A program made the position numbers and the translations under genes. Shown here piece by piece: positions 55,319-64,000 of a DNA stretch of 64,000 nucleotides. The notes under the pieces are model-generated. The model was given only the letters and a program-made list of their open reading frames with translations, did not search any database and had not been told where the DNA came from. The stretch spans positions 4,283,524 to 4,347,523 of the forward strand of contig CP036434.1 in assembly GCA_007751475.1 (NCBI GenBank). Reading direction: 5' to 3'. This stretch comes from Saltatorellus ferox (lineage in GTDB: Bacteria > Planctomycetota > UBA1135 > GCA-002686595). How positions within the stretch are numbered: the stretch's first letter is position 1; each line of letters starts with the position of its first letter.

Positions 55319-56680
55319 TTACTCGGGCGAACCCAGAAGTGCGATGAGTTCGTCGCGCCTGGCGTCACGGGTGGACTCCTGGCGGGCCTCCAGGTTGAGT
55401 CGCAGCAGAGGCTCCGTGTTCGACATCCGAACGTTGAACCACCACCAATCATCGTCGCCGAGGTCGCCGAACTCCACCGTGATTCCATCGAGCTCGTCCT
55501 GGCGTCCCTCGCTATACCGCGCCTTGAGTTCCGCGATGGCGGCCTCCTTGTCCTCCACCACGAAGTTGATCTCACCGGTAGCGTGGTAGCGGCGCAGGTT
55601 CTCAACGAGCTTGGAGAAAGGCTTCCCCTGGTTCGTCGGCCTGGAGAGGAGGTTCAGCGCGGACACCATGGCGAGCGCGCCCGAGTCGCAGACGTAGTTG
55701 TCACGGAAATAGAAGTGACCGGACAGTTCCCCGGCGAAGATGGCGTTGTTCTTACGCATCGTCGCCTTGATGAAGCTGTGTCCGACGCGGTCGCGCAGCG
55801 CAATGCCACCGAGGCGCTGAATTTCTTCCTTCACCACCCACGAAGACCGAAGGTCGTAGACGATGTGAGCGCCCGGCTCACGCTCGAGGAATTCGCCTGC
55901 GAGCAGCGCCGTCATCAGATCCGCGGGCACCGTCTTGCCGGTCTCATCGACGAAGCAGCAGCGGTCAGCATCCCCGTCGAACCCGACGCCGATCGCCGCG
56001 GACTCGGCCTTCACCAGCTCGCGCACGTCGTCGAGGTTCTCTTCCTTGATCGGGTTCGCTTCGTGGTTCGGGAAGGTCCCATCGGGCTCCATGAAAATCG
56101 ACTTCGCGTGCGCCTTCGGGAGTCGAGGAAGGATCCTGGGAAGCGTGTGCCCCGCCATCCCGTTGGCGGCGTCGATGCAGATCGACACGTCGTTCGGCAT
56201 GTCGCTGAACGAACTCACGTGCTTCGCGTAGTCCTCGAGCAGATCGATCACTTCCAGTCCACCGCGCGTCTCCGCGGTCAAGCCGGGGTAGTCACCCGCA
56301 CACATCCTCTCGATGTCCGCGATTCCGTTGGCCTTCGAGATCGGTGTCGCACCCCGGCCGCAGAGCTTCATCCCGTTGTACTCACCGCCGTTGTGGCTGG
56401 CCGTCACGCAGAGGCCACCGTCGACGTCCTGACTTCCAATGGCGAAGTAGGTCATCGGCGTCGAGGCAAGACCGATGGACACGACGTCCGCACCGGCATC
56501 CCGCATGCCGTTCATCACGGCCTCCGCGATCTCAGGGGAGTGAACGCGCATGTCCTGGCCGACGAGAAGTCGCTTGGCCTTCAGCAACGTTGCGAAGGCG
56601 TGGCCGATCTTGGCGGCGGTGGCGGCGTCGAGTTCGGACGGAACGATCCCACGAATGTCGTAGGCCTTGAAGATTCCCAT
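55319..56680 (-). CDS. Phosphomannomutase/phosphoglucomutase
   Basis: Alpha-D-phosphohexomutase of 453 residues interconverting hexose 1- and 6-phosphates in the cytoplasm. The start GIFKAYDIRGI is typical of the PMM/PGM class. The phosphoserine loop is TASHNG with Ser95, the metal loop GFDGDADRCCF carries Asp235, 237 and 239, and the C-terminal phosphate-binding loop reads MSNTEPLLRLNLEA. The length matches the family. The product, mannose 1-phosphate or glucose 1-phosphate, would feed the glycosyltransferases, lipopolysaccharide or capsule synthesis. Confidence 0.95.
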   Translation of the reverse strand: MGIFKAYDIRGIVPSELDAATAAKIGHAFATLLKAKRLLVGQDMRVHSPEIAEAVMNGMRDAGADVVSIGLASTPMTYFAIGSQDVDGGLCVTASHNGGEYNGMKLCGRGATPISKANGIADIERMCAGDYPGLTAETRGGLEVIDLLEDYAKHVSSFSDMPNDVSICIDAANGMAGHTLPRILPRLPKAHAKSIFMEPDGTFPNHEANPIKEENLDDVRELVKAESAAIGVGFDGDADRCCFVDETGKTVPADLMTALLAGEFLEREPGAHIVYDLRSSWVVKEEIQRLGGIALRDRVGHSFIKATMRKNNAIFAGELSGHFYFRDNYVCDSGALAMVSALNLLSRPTNQGKPFSKLVENLRRYHATGEINFVVEDKEAAIAELKARYSEGRQDELDGITVEFGDLGDDDWWWFNVRMSNTEPLLRLNLEARQESTRDARRDELIALLGSPE

Positions 56681-56830
56681 GGGGCTCGGTGAGTCGTTAA
56701 GAGGGCGGGTGGTGGCGGATGGCTGACCAACAGGTTACAGCACCGGGACGCCACGTTCTCGCTCATCGACACCTCTTTGACGACCCTTGAGGGCCTACTG
56801 GCAGGCCGCTGGGCCACCACCAGCGGCGGT

Positions 56831-58150
56831 TCAGCCTTTGGTGAGGAAGTTGTCACCCTCGCGGCGCCACCAGGCGCGCCATTGCTCGATGCGCTTCTTC
56901 ATCTCCAGCTCGCGCGCCGTTGGATCGAACCCGAAGTTTTTTCCCGTGAGGGTTCGCAGCGCGTCGCGCGCCGCCTCTCGAACCGTCCACCTTTCGTCCC
57001 CCAATCGATCGATCAGGTGCGGAACGGCCGGCTTGTAGCCGAGATCCCCCAGCCCCTGGACGCTGACCATCCGGACGAAGCTATCGGAATCCGTCAGCAT
57101 CGGAAGAATGTACTCCGCGACCGCAGGGTCCCCGGTCTCGGCCAGTTCGAGGACCGCCGTCAGCCGCTGGGCCTCATCGGGATTGGCGAGGTCTGGAAGC
57201 AGCGTCGCCCAGGCCGCCGTCGGAGCGGCTCCCGCCGCCTGGCCTCCTCCTGCCGCGGGACCTCCGCGCCCGGCGTTGTCGGCAGCCGCCGCCGCCCCCG
57301 GTACCTGACCCGCCATGAGCTGCCCCGATGCGACGAGCGCCCCCGCTTCGCGGATCCGCTCGCGCAACTCGACCAGGCTATCCCCGTGGAATTGAACCAC
57401 TTTCTGGAGGCTGGCGATCTCTGCGTCCCGCTCGTCGATCGCCTTCCTGGCCTCCGCCCGGGCATCCTCCAGCTTCTGTCGGGTCGTATCCAGAACGGCC
57501 CGGAGCTCGGTCGCCTGCGCCTCCGCCGTCGCCAGTCGAGAATGAAGCGATGTCACTTCGGCCGAGATCTCCTTCCTGACCCCCGTGGCCGCGTCGCCCG
57601 CCGCCGCCACGGCTCCTTGGATCCTTCCCTCGAGCGGCTGCAAGATCCCTGCTCGCTCGCGCCGGACCTGATCCACGGCGGCCAGGGAGGCGTGCCCGGT
57701 GGCCTGGACGGACGCCTCGACGCGATCCAGCCGTTCCGCGAGCAGCAAACCGCCCGTCCCAGCGGCGGCGAGCGCTCCCGTGGCGACGAAAAGCGCCGCT
57801 GCCCCGGCCCAGGAAGCGCGCTGAGGCGCCATGGGCCCTTCGTGATCGAGACCCATCCCGCTCGCCGCGCCTCCCCCATGATGATCCTTCCCTCCGTGAT
57901 GGGTCATCGCCGTGGAGGCCCGTGAGGACCCCGGAGTCGCTCCCTCGAGCCCGGGCGCCGCCGGAAAGCCCACCGACCCTGCCCGTTCAGCGACTCTTCC
58001 GGTCGTCGCATCGGTGCCGGCAGACCCGCCCCCCATCGCCCGTTCGCAGCTGGCGCAGATCACCTTCCCCTTCCGCATGAAGGCCCGCCCCAGCGCGAAA
58101 TCGGAGGCGGGGACGGATTCGTTGCAGAGGTCGCAGAAGCGAATATCCAT
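56831..58150 (-). CDS. Zinc-ribbon, membrane-anchored coiled-coil HEAT protein
   Basis: Protein of 439 residues. An N-terminal zinc ribbon has Cys6, Cys9, Cys32 and Cys35 (CDLC...CASC). A His/Gly-rich linker leads to a membrane helix (about 112-138), then a coiled coil (about 140-265) and an Ala/Gly-rich spacer. The C-terminal 110 residues carry HEAT-like repeats (TAVLELAETGDPAVAEYILPMLTDSDSFVRMVSVQGLGDLG, then VPHLIDRLGDERWTVREAARDAL). The C-terminus is outside the cytoplasm if the ribbon is inside. I recognise the parts but not a named family. A scaffold or sensor role is likely. Confidence 0.72.
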   Translation of the reverse strand: MDIRFCDLCNESVPASDFALGRAFMRKGKVICASCERAMGGGSAGTDATTGRVAERAGSVGFPAAPGLEGATPGSSRASTAMTHHGGKDHHGGGAASGMGLDHEGPMAPQRASWAGAAALFVATGALAAAGTGGLLLAERLDRVEASVQATGHASLAAVDQVRRERAGILQPLEGRIQGAVAAAGDAATGVRKEISAEVTSLHSRLATAEAQATELRAVLDTTRQKLEDARAEARKAIDERDAEIASLQKVVQFHGDSLVELRERIREAGALVASGQLMAGQVPGAAAAADNAGRGGPAAGGGQAAGAAPTAAWATLLPDLANPDEAQRLTAVLELAETGDPAVAEYILPMLTDSDSFVRMVSVQGLGDLGYKPAVPHLIDRLGDERWTVREAARDALRTLTGKNFGFDPTARELEMKKRIEQWRAWWRREGDNFLTKG

Positions 58151-58396
58151 GGGATCAGGCGGGGGTTTTTGACGCAGCGAGGGATGACGCCGCAGTGGCC
58201 AGCTCGGCGGGGAAGCGACTTCCGGACGCGATACCGAACGACCATAGGCTCAAATCCGGATCGGTCGCGACGATTTTCGACGCCTCATTCCATCGGCCGT
58301 GCAGTGAGCATGGGTCTACAGGGACTATACACGCCCCAAATTCATGCCGAGCGATCGGAGCCTCACCACGCCCGAAAGACGTATCCTTGGCCCTCG

Positions 58397-58822
58397 ATGA
58401 TGGACGCCCTTCGAATCCCGCCCGACTGCTCGGCCAAGTTCGACCGTATCGGTGAAGAGTTTCTCGCTGCGATCTACAGCGCGGCGACCGACCGACAGCC
58501 GCACAACGTGGAGGTGCTGGCCGAGCTCGGTCACGTCTACACGCGTCTCGGCCGTTACCAGGATGGGCTCGAGGTCGATCACAAGCTCGTGCGGTTCGCG
58601 CCCGAGGATCCGACGATCCGCTACAACCTCGCGTGCAGCCAGGCACTTCTCGGTCTCCACGACGAGGCCTGCAGTACCCTCGAGACCGCGCTGGAACTCG
58701 GCTATGACGATCTACACTTCCTGACGGAGGACGAGGATCTGAGATCACTGCGGGGCTATCCGCGCTTCGAAGAGCTCCTACGTAAGATCAAGGCCCCCGA
58801 CTCCGGCATACAGGATTCCTGA
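58397..58822 (+). CDS. Small TPR protein
   Basis: Cytoplasmic protein of 141 residues. It contains TPR units (EVLAELGHVYTRLGRYQDGLEVDHKLVRFAPEDPTIRYNLACSQALLG), followed by a C-terminal DEDLRSLRGYPRFEELLRK segment typical of TPR proteins of Planctomycetota and other lineages. ATGs at 58397 and 58400 are adjacent. It is divergent from the zinc-ribbon HEAT gene. Its partner is unknown. Confidence 0.8.
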   Translation: MMDALRIPPDCSAKFDRIGEEFLAAIYSAATDRQPHNVEVLAELGHVYTRLGRYQDGLEVDHKLVRFAPEDPTIRYNLACSQALLGLHDEACSTLETALELGYDDLHFLTEDEDLRSLRGYPRFEELLRKIKAPDSGIQDS

Positions 58823-58862
58823 AGACGGGACTCTTCAGCAGCGTCGAGATTCTGCCTCGGGA

Positions 58863-59555
58863 CTAATCTCGATCGAGGAGATCGTCCTGCTGCATCTCGT
58901 TCCACCACTGTCGCCAGGCGGTCACGCCCTCGGCACGCTCCTGGTCGGACGCGGTCGCGCTGTAGGGAATCTGAACGTTGGTCCCACGCTTCAGCGCGGC
59001 GTAGCACTTCATCCGGGCATACACGTTCGGTGACTCGAGCCCTTCGATCAAGATTGGCACGCCCTCGGTATCACCGAGCATGAGGAGCGCGCGCGCCATC
59101 TCGAAGCGGTGCGCCTGATGGCTGATGGTCGAGAGGGGAGCCGCCTGGCGCAGTGGCTCCAGCATCCTCACGTCGCGCTCGGCCGCGATCACCGAGAGGG
59201 CGAATGCCTTCTGATTGTTGTCAGAAGACTTCACCATCTCCAGGAGCTTCGGATAAGCGGTCTCGCCGACCGTCTGGAACCAATCGGACAGCCGAACGAA
59301 GTCGTCCTCGTTATTGATCTGAGAGACCTCGAGCGCCTTGATTTCGATGTCGCGGGCCAGCGCCGGTGAGGGCTCCAGCCACTGGGGTGTCGCGGACCCG
59401 ACCAGTTCGGAAGCCGTGGAACTCTTCGTGCTGGAACAAGCGGCCACCAGCACCACGGCGACCGCCCAGAAAGCCGAGCGGAGGGCCGGGCGGACCTGGC
59501 AGGCCGTTCGAACGATAGAACCAGAGGAGCGACGGGCAGGGAGCGGAGGAGTCAT
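58863..59555 (-). CDS. HEAT-like lipoprotein
   Basis: Predicted lipoprotein of 230 residues: an Arg-rich start and hydrophobic core (AFWAVAVVLVAAC) ending in a lipobox, a Ser/Thr linker, then HEAT-like helices (NQKAFALSVIAAERDVRMLEPLRQAAPLS; FEMARALLMLGDTEGVPILIEGLESPNVYARMKCYAALKR). The C-terminal end is WRQWWNEMQQDD, similar in flavour to the end of the zinc-ribbon HEAT protein (WRAWWRREGDN), suggesting related paralogues. An ATG at 59585 would extend the signal by 10 residues. The gene is convergent with the small TPR gene and lies downstream of the double-vWA gene on the same strand. Confidence 0.72.
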   Translation of the reverse strand: MTPPLPARRSSGSIVRTACQVRPALRSAFWAVAVVLVAACSSTKSSTASELVGSATPQWLEPSPALARDIEIKALEVSQINNEDDFVRLSDWFQTVGETAYPKLLEMVKSSDNNQKAFALSVIAAERDVRMLEPLRQAAPLSTISHQAHRFEMARALLMLGDTEGVPILIEGLESPNVYARMKCYAALKRGTNVQIPYSATASDQERAEGVTAWRQWWNEMQQDDLLDRD

Positions 59556-59663
59556 CGGAAATACGCGGGTCGGGGCCGGGCCCACCTCGAGGGAACCCGG
59601 GAGGGGGGATGCAATGAAGGGATCATCGGTGTCATCGGCCGATTACGGGGAACCCTTGCGCCC

Positions 59664-59735
59664 CGGACGACCGAAAGCACGGACGACCGAAAGCACGGAC
59701 GACCGAAAGCCCGGACGATCAGAAGCCCGGACGAG
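59664..59735. repeat. 16-nt tandem repeat, four and a half copies
   Basis: CGGACGACCGAAAGCA units start at 59664, 59680 and 59696, with a diverged copy at 59712 and a partial at 59728. The tract lies between the 3' end of the double-vWA gene and the start of the HEAT-like lipoprotein gene, in the latter's upstream region. Confidence 0.92.
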
Positions 59736-59780
59736 GCGTCCACCACGCCGGGCCTGAAAGCGATCGGCCCTCGCGATGAG

Positions 59781-62678
59781 CTACCGGCCGCGACAGGCCA
59801 TGGCCGCTCCGGTGAAGAGCGACCCGAGCCCGGCCAGAAGGAGCCACGGCAGCACGGGGTGACCACGCTGCTCATCGTCCCCGGAGAACGGAGTCTCTTC
59901 CTGACGCCGATCGCCCCCATCGAGGTCCTTGCCTCGCGCGGCGGCCAGAAGCGCCGGCGCGACCCGGTCCCGTCCAGCCCATCGCGCCTCCTGAGACCCC
60001 GGAGCCCCCATGAGAAACGGACCGGCCACGACCTCACCATCGGGCTCCGGGGCGACCAGGGAAACCCTGAATTCGGTTCCGCCGGGCTGGTCGAGTAGGA
60101 CGTCAGGCGCGCCGACGACTCGCTCCGTTCGCGGATCCCGCGCGCCAGGGTTAAAGCGAACGGGCACCTTGATCCGGGTTCCGCTCGCCCCGCCTGCTCC
60201 ACCCCTGGGATCCGGGCCGATTTCGAACTCGGCGATCAGGTCGAGGGGCAAGGTGGGGACCAGGTCCTCGAAGTGCAGGACAGGACCGCCATCCCCGGCC
60301 CCGGCTCCCAGGAGCCGCGACGCATCCTCGACCCACGCCGCCGTCGGCTCCCGTTCGTTCTGCCCCGCGCTGAGCTCCTCGTCCGCCACGTCGCGCAGGC
60401 GCGCGGCGGTCCGGAAGATGGGAGCGATCCAGTCCGAGCGCGCGCGCAGCCCCGGCACCCACTGGCTGACCGGAAGGCCGACCGCGCGGTCCGCGTCCTC
60501 GTCGACGAGCGGCGCGGCCAACCCAACGGTCAAGCCACGACCGCGCGCCGCCGCCGCCGCGAACGTGGCCGTTCTTCCCTGGAGCTTGAGGGCTTCCGAC
60601 GCGAGCTGCAGCAGTGGGTTGGCTCCCTCCGCGGGTCTCCCGGGGAGGGCCCGCGCGATGACGATCGGATCCACCGAGGGCAGCGCGGCCTCGATCCCTC
60701 GCACCATCGGCCCCCACCACTCCGATTCAAGCCCTTCCGAATCGGCAGCGCGGCCATCTCCCACCGAATCGACGACCACGAGCCGCGCCTCCTCGACGAC
60801 GGAAAGATCGTGGATGACCTCCTGCAAGAGGTCCAGGAGACCTTCGAGTTCGCCGGCGACCACGACTTCCTCCCCCTTCCGCAGGAGCCCCTTCAGGAAC
60901 GTCACGCCCTTGCCTTCTCCCACGTGGATTGCGACGAAGTCGTCGCGACCCGCCGCGAGCTTCGCGCGCGCGGACTGGCGCCGCTCGTTGATCGAGCGCG
61001 TTTCTCCATCGCTGATCAGCACCACGAGACCATCGTCAGGGAGCGGCCCCGTGGCGCCTTCGGGATCGTGGTGCTCACGCGACTCGCGCGCCCGCGCCAG
61101 CTCGAAGAGTGACGCCACGATATCCGTCGCACCGCCGGGAACACGCATACGCAGGAGACGTTTCAGCGCGTCGTCCCGCTCCTTGGCCACCTCCGGACCG
61201 CCGTCGACCTGGGCCGGAAACCGGAGCTCCTCCGGACCCATCTTACGCGTGAAGAAGCGCAGCGAGAGCGTGTCGGTCGAGGGCACGCTGGGCACGAGCT
61301 TCCGGAGAGCGTCGCGCATCCTCTGCCAGCGTTCCCCCTCCATGCTGCCCGATCCATCCACGAAGAACACGATATCCCTCGGTGGCTTGGGAGTCAGGTC
61401 GGGCTCGAGGGCCGCGATGGCACGCAAGGGCGAGGGATCGATGCTCGTGAGCGGCCAACCCGCTGAATGGATCCAGCCGCCGCCACGCTCGAGGACGAAG
61501 CCGACCAGCGCGTCGGCGGGCAGACTCGCGTAGGGGACCTCGACGCTGACCACCGCATCGGGGAGCTCGACCGGCTCAACGGCCAGCGCCTCGCCGAGTT
61601 GCGCGGGCGTGACGCCGCGGAACTCGATGCCGTCGAATGCAGGACCGGTGAAGTAGGAAGCAGCGGTGCGGAGCGAGCCCTCGGACGCGCACACCACGAC
61701 TCGAACCGGATCCCCCACGATCCATCGCGCCGCAGACAGGTCGTTCTCCGGGAACGGATCCGACACCACCCCATCGATACGAACGCGCGCCTGAAAACTC
61801 GCCGAGCCTTCCTTCAAACCCGGTACGGAAAGACGCGCGCGAAAAGACCGCGCACTCGCTCCGCGCACGACCCCGCAGGCTGCCTGCGGCACGACGACCT
61901 CCGACGTCCCCGCGAGCACGGTCCCGGAGACCTGCCCCTGCTCCGTGAACAGCTCGCGGCCCCGGGTGGCGGAGTCGGTTCCCGTCACCTGAATCTCCCA
62001 GTCCACGAAAATCCGGGTCCCCGGGCTGACGGCGGGCCCGAACAGAACGCAGTCGAGTTCGACCGGTACCGTGACGCCGGGCGCGACCTCTTCCGGCGCA
62101 ATCGTGCGTACCACGCCGAGGTCGACGCGATCCGGCGGCGGCGGTTCGATGAACCCGAGCGTCCAGTCAGGATCCTGCAGGAGCACGGAGCTCGGGTCGG
62201 CGCCGGTCGGGACCCCGTCGCCGATCACCACGATCGAACCAGGGGCGCGCCCCTCCTCGGCGAGCAGCGCAGCTGCCGCACGCGCGGCCCCCTCCAGTTC
62301 CGTCGCAAGCTCGGACGAACCGCGGCTCTTGCCGTCGAACCAGCGCGGCGTGAGGCTCGCGATGAAGGTCTCCGCGTCCACGGGGCCGACGCGGCGCTCC
62401 ACCTCGGCATCGAACGTGATCAGCGCGACCTCGTCACCGCGGGCTCGCGCCGCCCTTGCCTCGCCCTCGACCGCGCGAATCGCCCACTTCTTCCAGCCCT
62501 GACGTGCTCTCGTCACGCTCGCCGAGGTATCGATGAGCAGCGCTGTCACGGCGGGCCGCGTGAACGCCTCGTCCTCGGTTCCCTCCGAGGGCATCCGGAA
62601 GAACCACGCGCCCACGGCAGCGACGCCCAGGAGCGCCGCGCCGAGCTTCATGAGGTCGAGCCCGAGCCCCGGCCGCAT
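59781..62678 (-). CDS. Membrane protein with two vWA domains
   Basis: Protein of 965 residues. ATG at 62678 shares one base with the mnmA stop (TGATG), supporting coupling; another ATG at 62651 is possible. A membrane helix (about residues 11-28) is followed by a first vWA domain with MIDAS motif DTSAS (ALLIDTSASVTRARQGW). A beta-rich region follows, then a second vWA domain with DGSGS (IVFFVDGSGSMEGERWQRM) and a further Pro/Gly-rich part, and a C-terminal helix (PWLLLAGLGSLFTGAAMAC). It resembles GATase-like/vWA proteins found near BatA genes in Planctomycetota, but it is far from the BatA-like operon here. No function is assigned. Confidence 0.75.
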   Translation of the reverse strand: MRPGLGLDLMKLGAALLGVAAVGAWFFRMPSEGTEDEAFTRPAVTALLIDTSASVTRARQGWKKWAIRAVEGEARAARARGDEVALITFDAEVERRVGPVDAETFIASLTPRWFDGKSRGSSELATELEGAARAAAALLAEEGRAPGSIVVIGDGVPTGADPSSVLLQDPDWTLGFIEPPPPDRVDLGVVRTIAPEEVAPGVTVPVELDCVLFGPAVSPGTRIFVDWEIQVTGTDSATRGRELFTEQGQVSGTVLAGTSEVVVPQAACGVVRGASARSFRARLSVPGLKEGSASFQARVRIDGVVSDPFPENDLSAARWIVGDPVRVVVCASEGSLRTAASYFTGPAFDGIEFRGVTPAQLGEALAVEPVELPDAVVSVEVPYASLPADALVGFVLERGGGWIHSAGWPLTSIDPSPLRAIAALEPDLTPKPPRDIVFFVDGSGSMEGERWQRMRDALRKLVPSVPSTDTLSLRFFTRKMGPEELRFPAQVDGGPEVAKERDDALKRLLRMRVPGGATDIVASLFELARARESREHHDPEGATGPLPDDGLVVLISDGETRSINERRQSARAKLAAGRDDFVAIHVGEGKGVTFLKGLLRKGEEVVVAGELEGLLDLLQEVIHDLSVVEEARLVVVDSVGDGRAADSEGLESEWWGPMVRGIEAALPSVDPIVIARALPGRPAEGANPLLQLASEALKLQGRTATFAAAAARGRGLTVGLAAPLVDEDADRAVGLPVSQWVPGLRARSDWIAPIFRTAARLRDVADEELSAGQNEREPTAAWVEDASRLLGAGAGDGGPVLHFEDLVPTLPLDLIAEFEIGPDPRGGAGGASGTRIKVPVRFNPGARDPRTERVVGAPDVLLDQPGGTEFRVSLVAPEPDGEVVAGPFLMGAPGSQEARWAGRDRVAPALLAAARGKDLDGGDRRQEETPFSGDDEQRGHPVLPWLLLAGLGSLFTGAAMACRGR

Positions 62679-63835
62679 CAGCGCGCGACTTCGAGGGCTT
62701 CCGGCGACTCCTGGCTGCGGGCGGCCGATTCGATCCAGCCTCCTCCAAGCGAGAGCTCCGTGCCGGCATGGGCCGCCTCGTCGAGTTCGTAGAACGCCGC
62801 CCCTTGACCGGGCGCGACGGCCATTTGCGGCTCGTCGAACGTGACGATTCCGCGGGTCCCCATGTCGTTCAGCTCCACCGTGGCTGGTGCCGCGTCGTGG
62901 CGATAGCGCACTTGCACAGCGCAGCGGAACGAGCCGCCGAGCGGAGCGTCGAAGCCCAGCCAGTTGAGATCGTCCACCACCATCGATGGCGCCTTGCAGT
63001 CCGCCTCGGTACCGACGACGACCAGCCCTTCTTCTGGATGGATCTCGACGACGTACATCGGGATTCCGACGGCGACGCCGTGACCGCGGCGCTGGCCGAT
63101 CGTGAAGTGCTCGGTGCCTTCGTGCTCTCCGTGATCGCGGCCGTACACGTCCACGATGCGGCCGGGGTGCAGCTCGACGCCGCGCTCCTTCAGGAGACGG
63201 CGGTAGTCGTTCGAAGGCACGAAGCAGATCTCCTGGCTGTCCTTCTTCGCGTAGGTACGAATGCCCGCCTGCTCGGCCAGAGCGCGAACCTCGACCTTCT
63301 CCATATCGCCCAGCGGAGTCGCCGTACGCTTGAGGTCCTTCTCCTTGACGGAGAAGAGCTGGTAGGACTGATCCTTCGTCCGGTCGACGCCCCGGCGCAG
63401 GCGAACGCGTCCGTCCTCCACCGAGATACGCGCGTAGTGCCCGGTCGCGACGCCGGCGCACCCGAGTTCCTCCGCGAAGTCGAGGAGCTTACCCATCTTG
63501 AGGTCGCGATTGCAGACCGCGCACGGATTGGGCGTGCGGCCGCGCCCGTACTCCGAGACGAAGTACTGGATCACGTCCTGGAACTCGGCCGACAGGTCCA
63601 TCGCCTGGAAGGGAATGCCGAGCTTGGCCGAAACCATGCGTGCGTCGCGGGCGTCACCCAGGGAGCAGCACGACTTCTTGGACACTTCGGACTCCTTGAT
63701 GTCGACGCCGTTCCGCATGAAGAGGCCCACGAGATCGTGACCCGCCTCGCGGAGCATGTAGGCAACCGCCGAACTGTCCACGCCGCCGCTCATGGCGACG
63801 ACGAGCCTTTGGGAGGGTGAGAATTGGGTCCGCAT
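62678..63835 (-). CDS. mnmA: tRNA-specific 2-thiouridylase
   Basis: Cytoplasmic enzyme of 385 residues that thiolates U34 of tRNAs for Lys, Glu and Gln using sulfur from a relay of persulfides. The ATP-pyrophosphatase loop SGGVDSS is at residues 16-22, TGHYAR follows, and the catalytic cysteines are Cys107 in NPCAVCN and Cys203 in QEICFV. The C-terminal beta-barrel (TIGQRRGHGVAVGIPMYVV onward) is present, so the protein is complete. Its stop overlaps the next ATG. No sulfur-relay gene (tus, iscS) is next to it. Confidence 0.96.
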   Translation of the reverse strand: MRTQFSPSQRLVVAMSGGVDSSAVAYMLREAGHDLVGLFMRNGVDIKESEVSKKSCCSLGDARDARMVSAKLGIPFQAMDLSAEFQDVIQYFVSEYGRGRTPNPCAVCNRDLKMGKLLDFAEELGCAGVATGHYARISVEDGRVRLRRGVDRTKDQSYQLFSVKEKDLKRTATPLGDMEKVEVRALAEQAGIRTYAKKDSQEICFVPSNDYRRLLKERGVELHPGRIVDVYGRDHGEHEGTEHFTIGQRRGHGVAVGIPMYVVEIHPEEGLVVVGTEADCKAPSMVVDDLNWLGFDAPLGGSFRCAVQVRYRHDAAPATVELNDMGTRGIVTFDEPQMAVAPGQGAAFYELDEAAHAGTELSLGGGWIESAARSQESPEALEVAR

Positions 63836-64000
63836 TCGAGGAAAGTCCAGGCAGTCGAGGGCGCTGCTTCCGGGGAAGACCCCATCCTAGTAGGCTCCCG
63901 CCTCCAAGTTTGCGTCCCTTCGACGTCGCAGACTTGTCCTGTCCCGACAAAATCCCCCATCGGGCCGCCGCCCGCGACTCTGACGGAGTCCAGAAGCAGC
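63836..64000. other. Upstream region of mnmA, window end
   Basis: These 165 nt precede mnmA on the minus strand. No gene, terminator or clear promoter hexamers are recognised; an AT-richer patch lies near 63880-63900. Confidence 0.4.

Noticed and set aside
62679-63461. Extended N-terminus for the double-vWA protein
   Set aside because: The extension lies inside mnmA in another frame and reads as Arg/Gly-rich noise. The ATG at 62678 overlapping the mnmA stop is better supported.

Overview
The window is a dense, GC-rich bacterial chromosome segment with no rRNA operon, insertion sequence, phage module or CRISPR array. The gene mix fits a member of Planctomycetota, though this is inference without a phylogeny. 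Pointers are a neighbouring TIM-barrel sugar isomerase and Gfo/Idh oxidoreductase, a very large secreted protein with a DUF1080-like domain, a lipoprotein with FG-GAP and ASPIC/UnbV domains, an McsB-type arginine kinase, many HEAT, TPR and vWA proteins, and a secreted protein with a C-terminal domain I associate with the Saltatorellus/Poly30 lineage. Signal peptides and lipoboxes point to a diderm cell.

Layout. 1-6 kb: the 5' part of a PilZ protein, then a four-gene Gld-like ABC exporter operon (ATPase, permease, GldG-like, DUF4340), closed by a 49-bp perfect inverted repeat. 6-13 kb: a MOP/ANK-like transporter, an NTF2-like lipoprotein, an ASPIC/UnbV-TPR lipoprotein and a malic enzyme. 12.8-21.7 kb (minus strand): an operon of sugar isomerase, nucleoside-symporter-like MFS and a giant peptidase/DUF1080/thioredoxin-fold protein, then a secreted protein and a Gfo/Idh oxidoreductase. 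21.8-32.3 kb (plus strand): a glycosyltransferase, a cytochrome b562-like protein, a VOC protein, an HDOD protein, tRNA-His, a zinc-ribbon/ThiF/MobA-like operon and a 1141-residue DUF4388 protein. 32.4-39.4 kb: asnS, an NhaC antiporter with a long extracytoplasmic insert, an LPG-synthase-like membrane protein and a triple-FAS1 lipoprotein.

39.4-44.4 kb is the most system-like region. A GAF-SpoIIE phosphatase is translationally coupled to DUF58 and BatA-like vWA proteins, and faces a divergent STAS-PilZ protein. This looks like a partner-switching module wired to a vWA/DUF58 assembly, with the usual MoxR ATPase absent. 44.5-50 kb holds a glycosyltransferase, a HAD protein that has lost its catalytic aspartates, a FecR-like protein and mcsB. 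50.4-64 kb holds an RCK-containing SLC13-type permease, an arginase, a HEAT-rich cluster around a phosphomannomutase/phosphoglucomutase, a double-vWA membrane protein and mnmA.

Short tandem repeats (units of 7-23 nt) recur at gene junctions and inside low-complexity coding stretches. They are the most consistent structural signal not explained by the genes.
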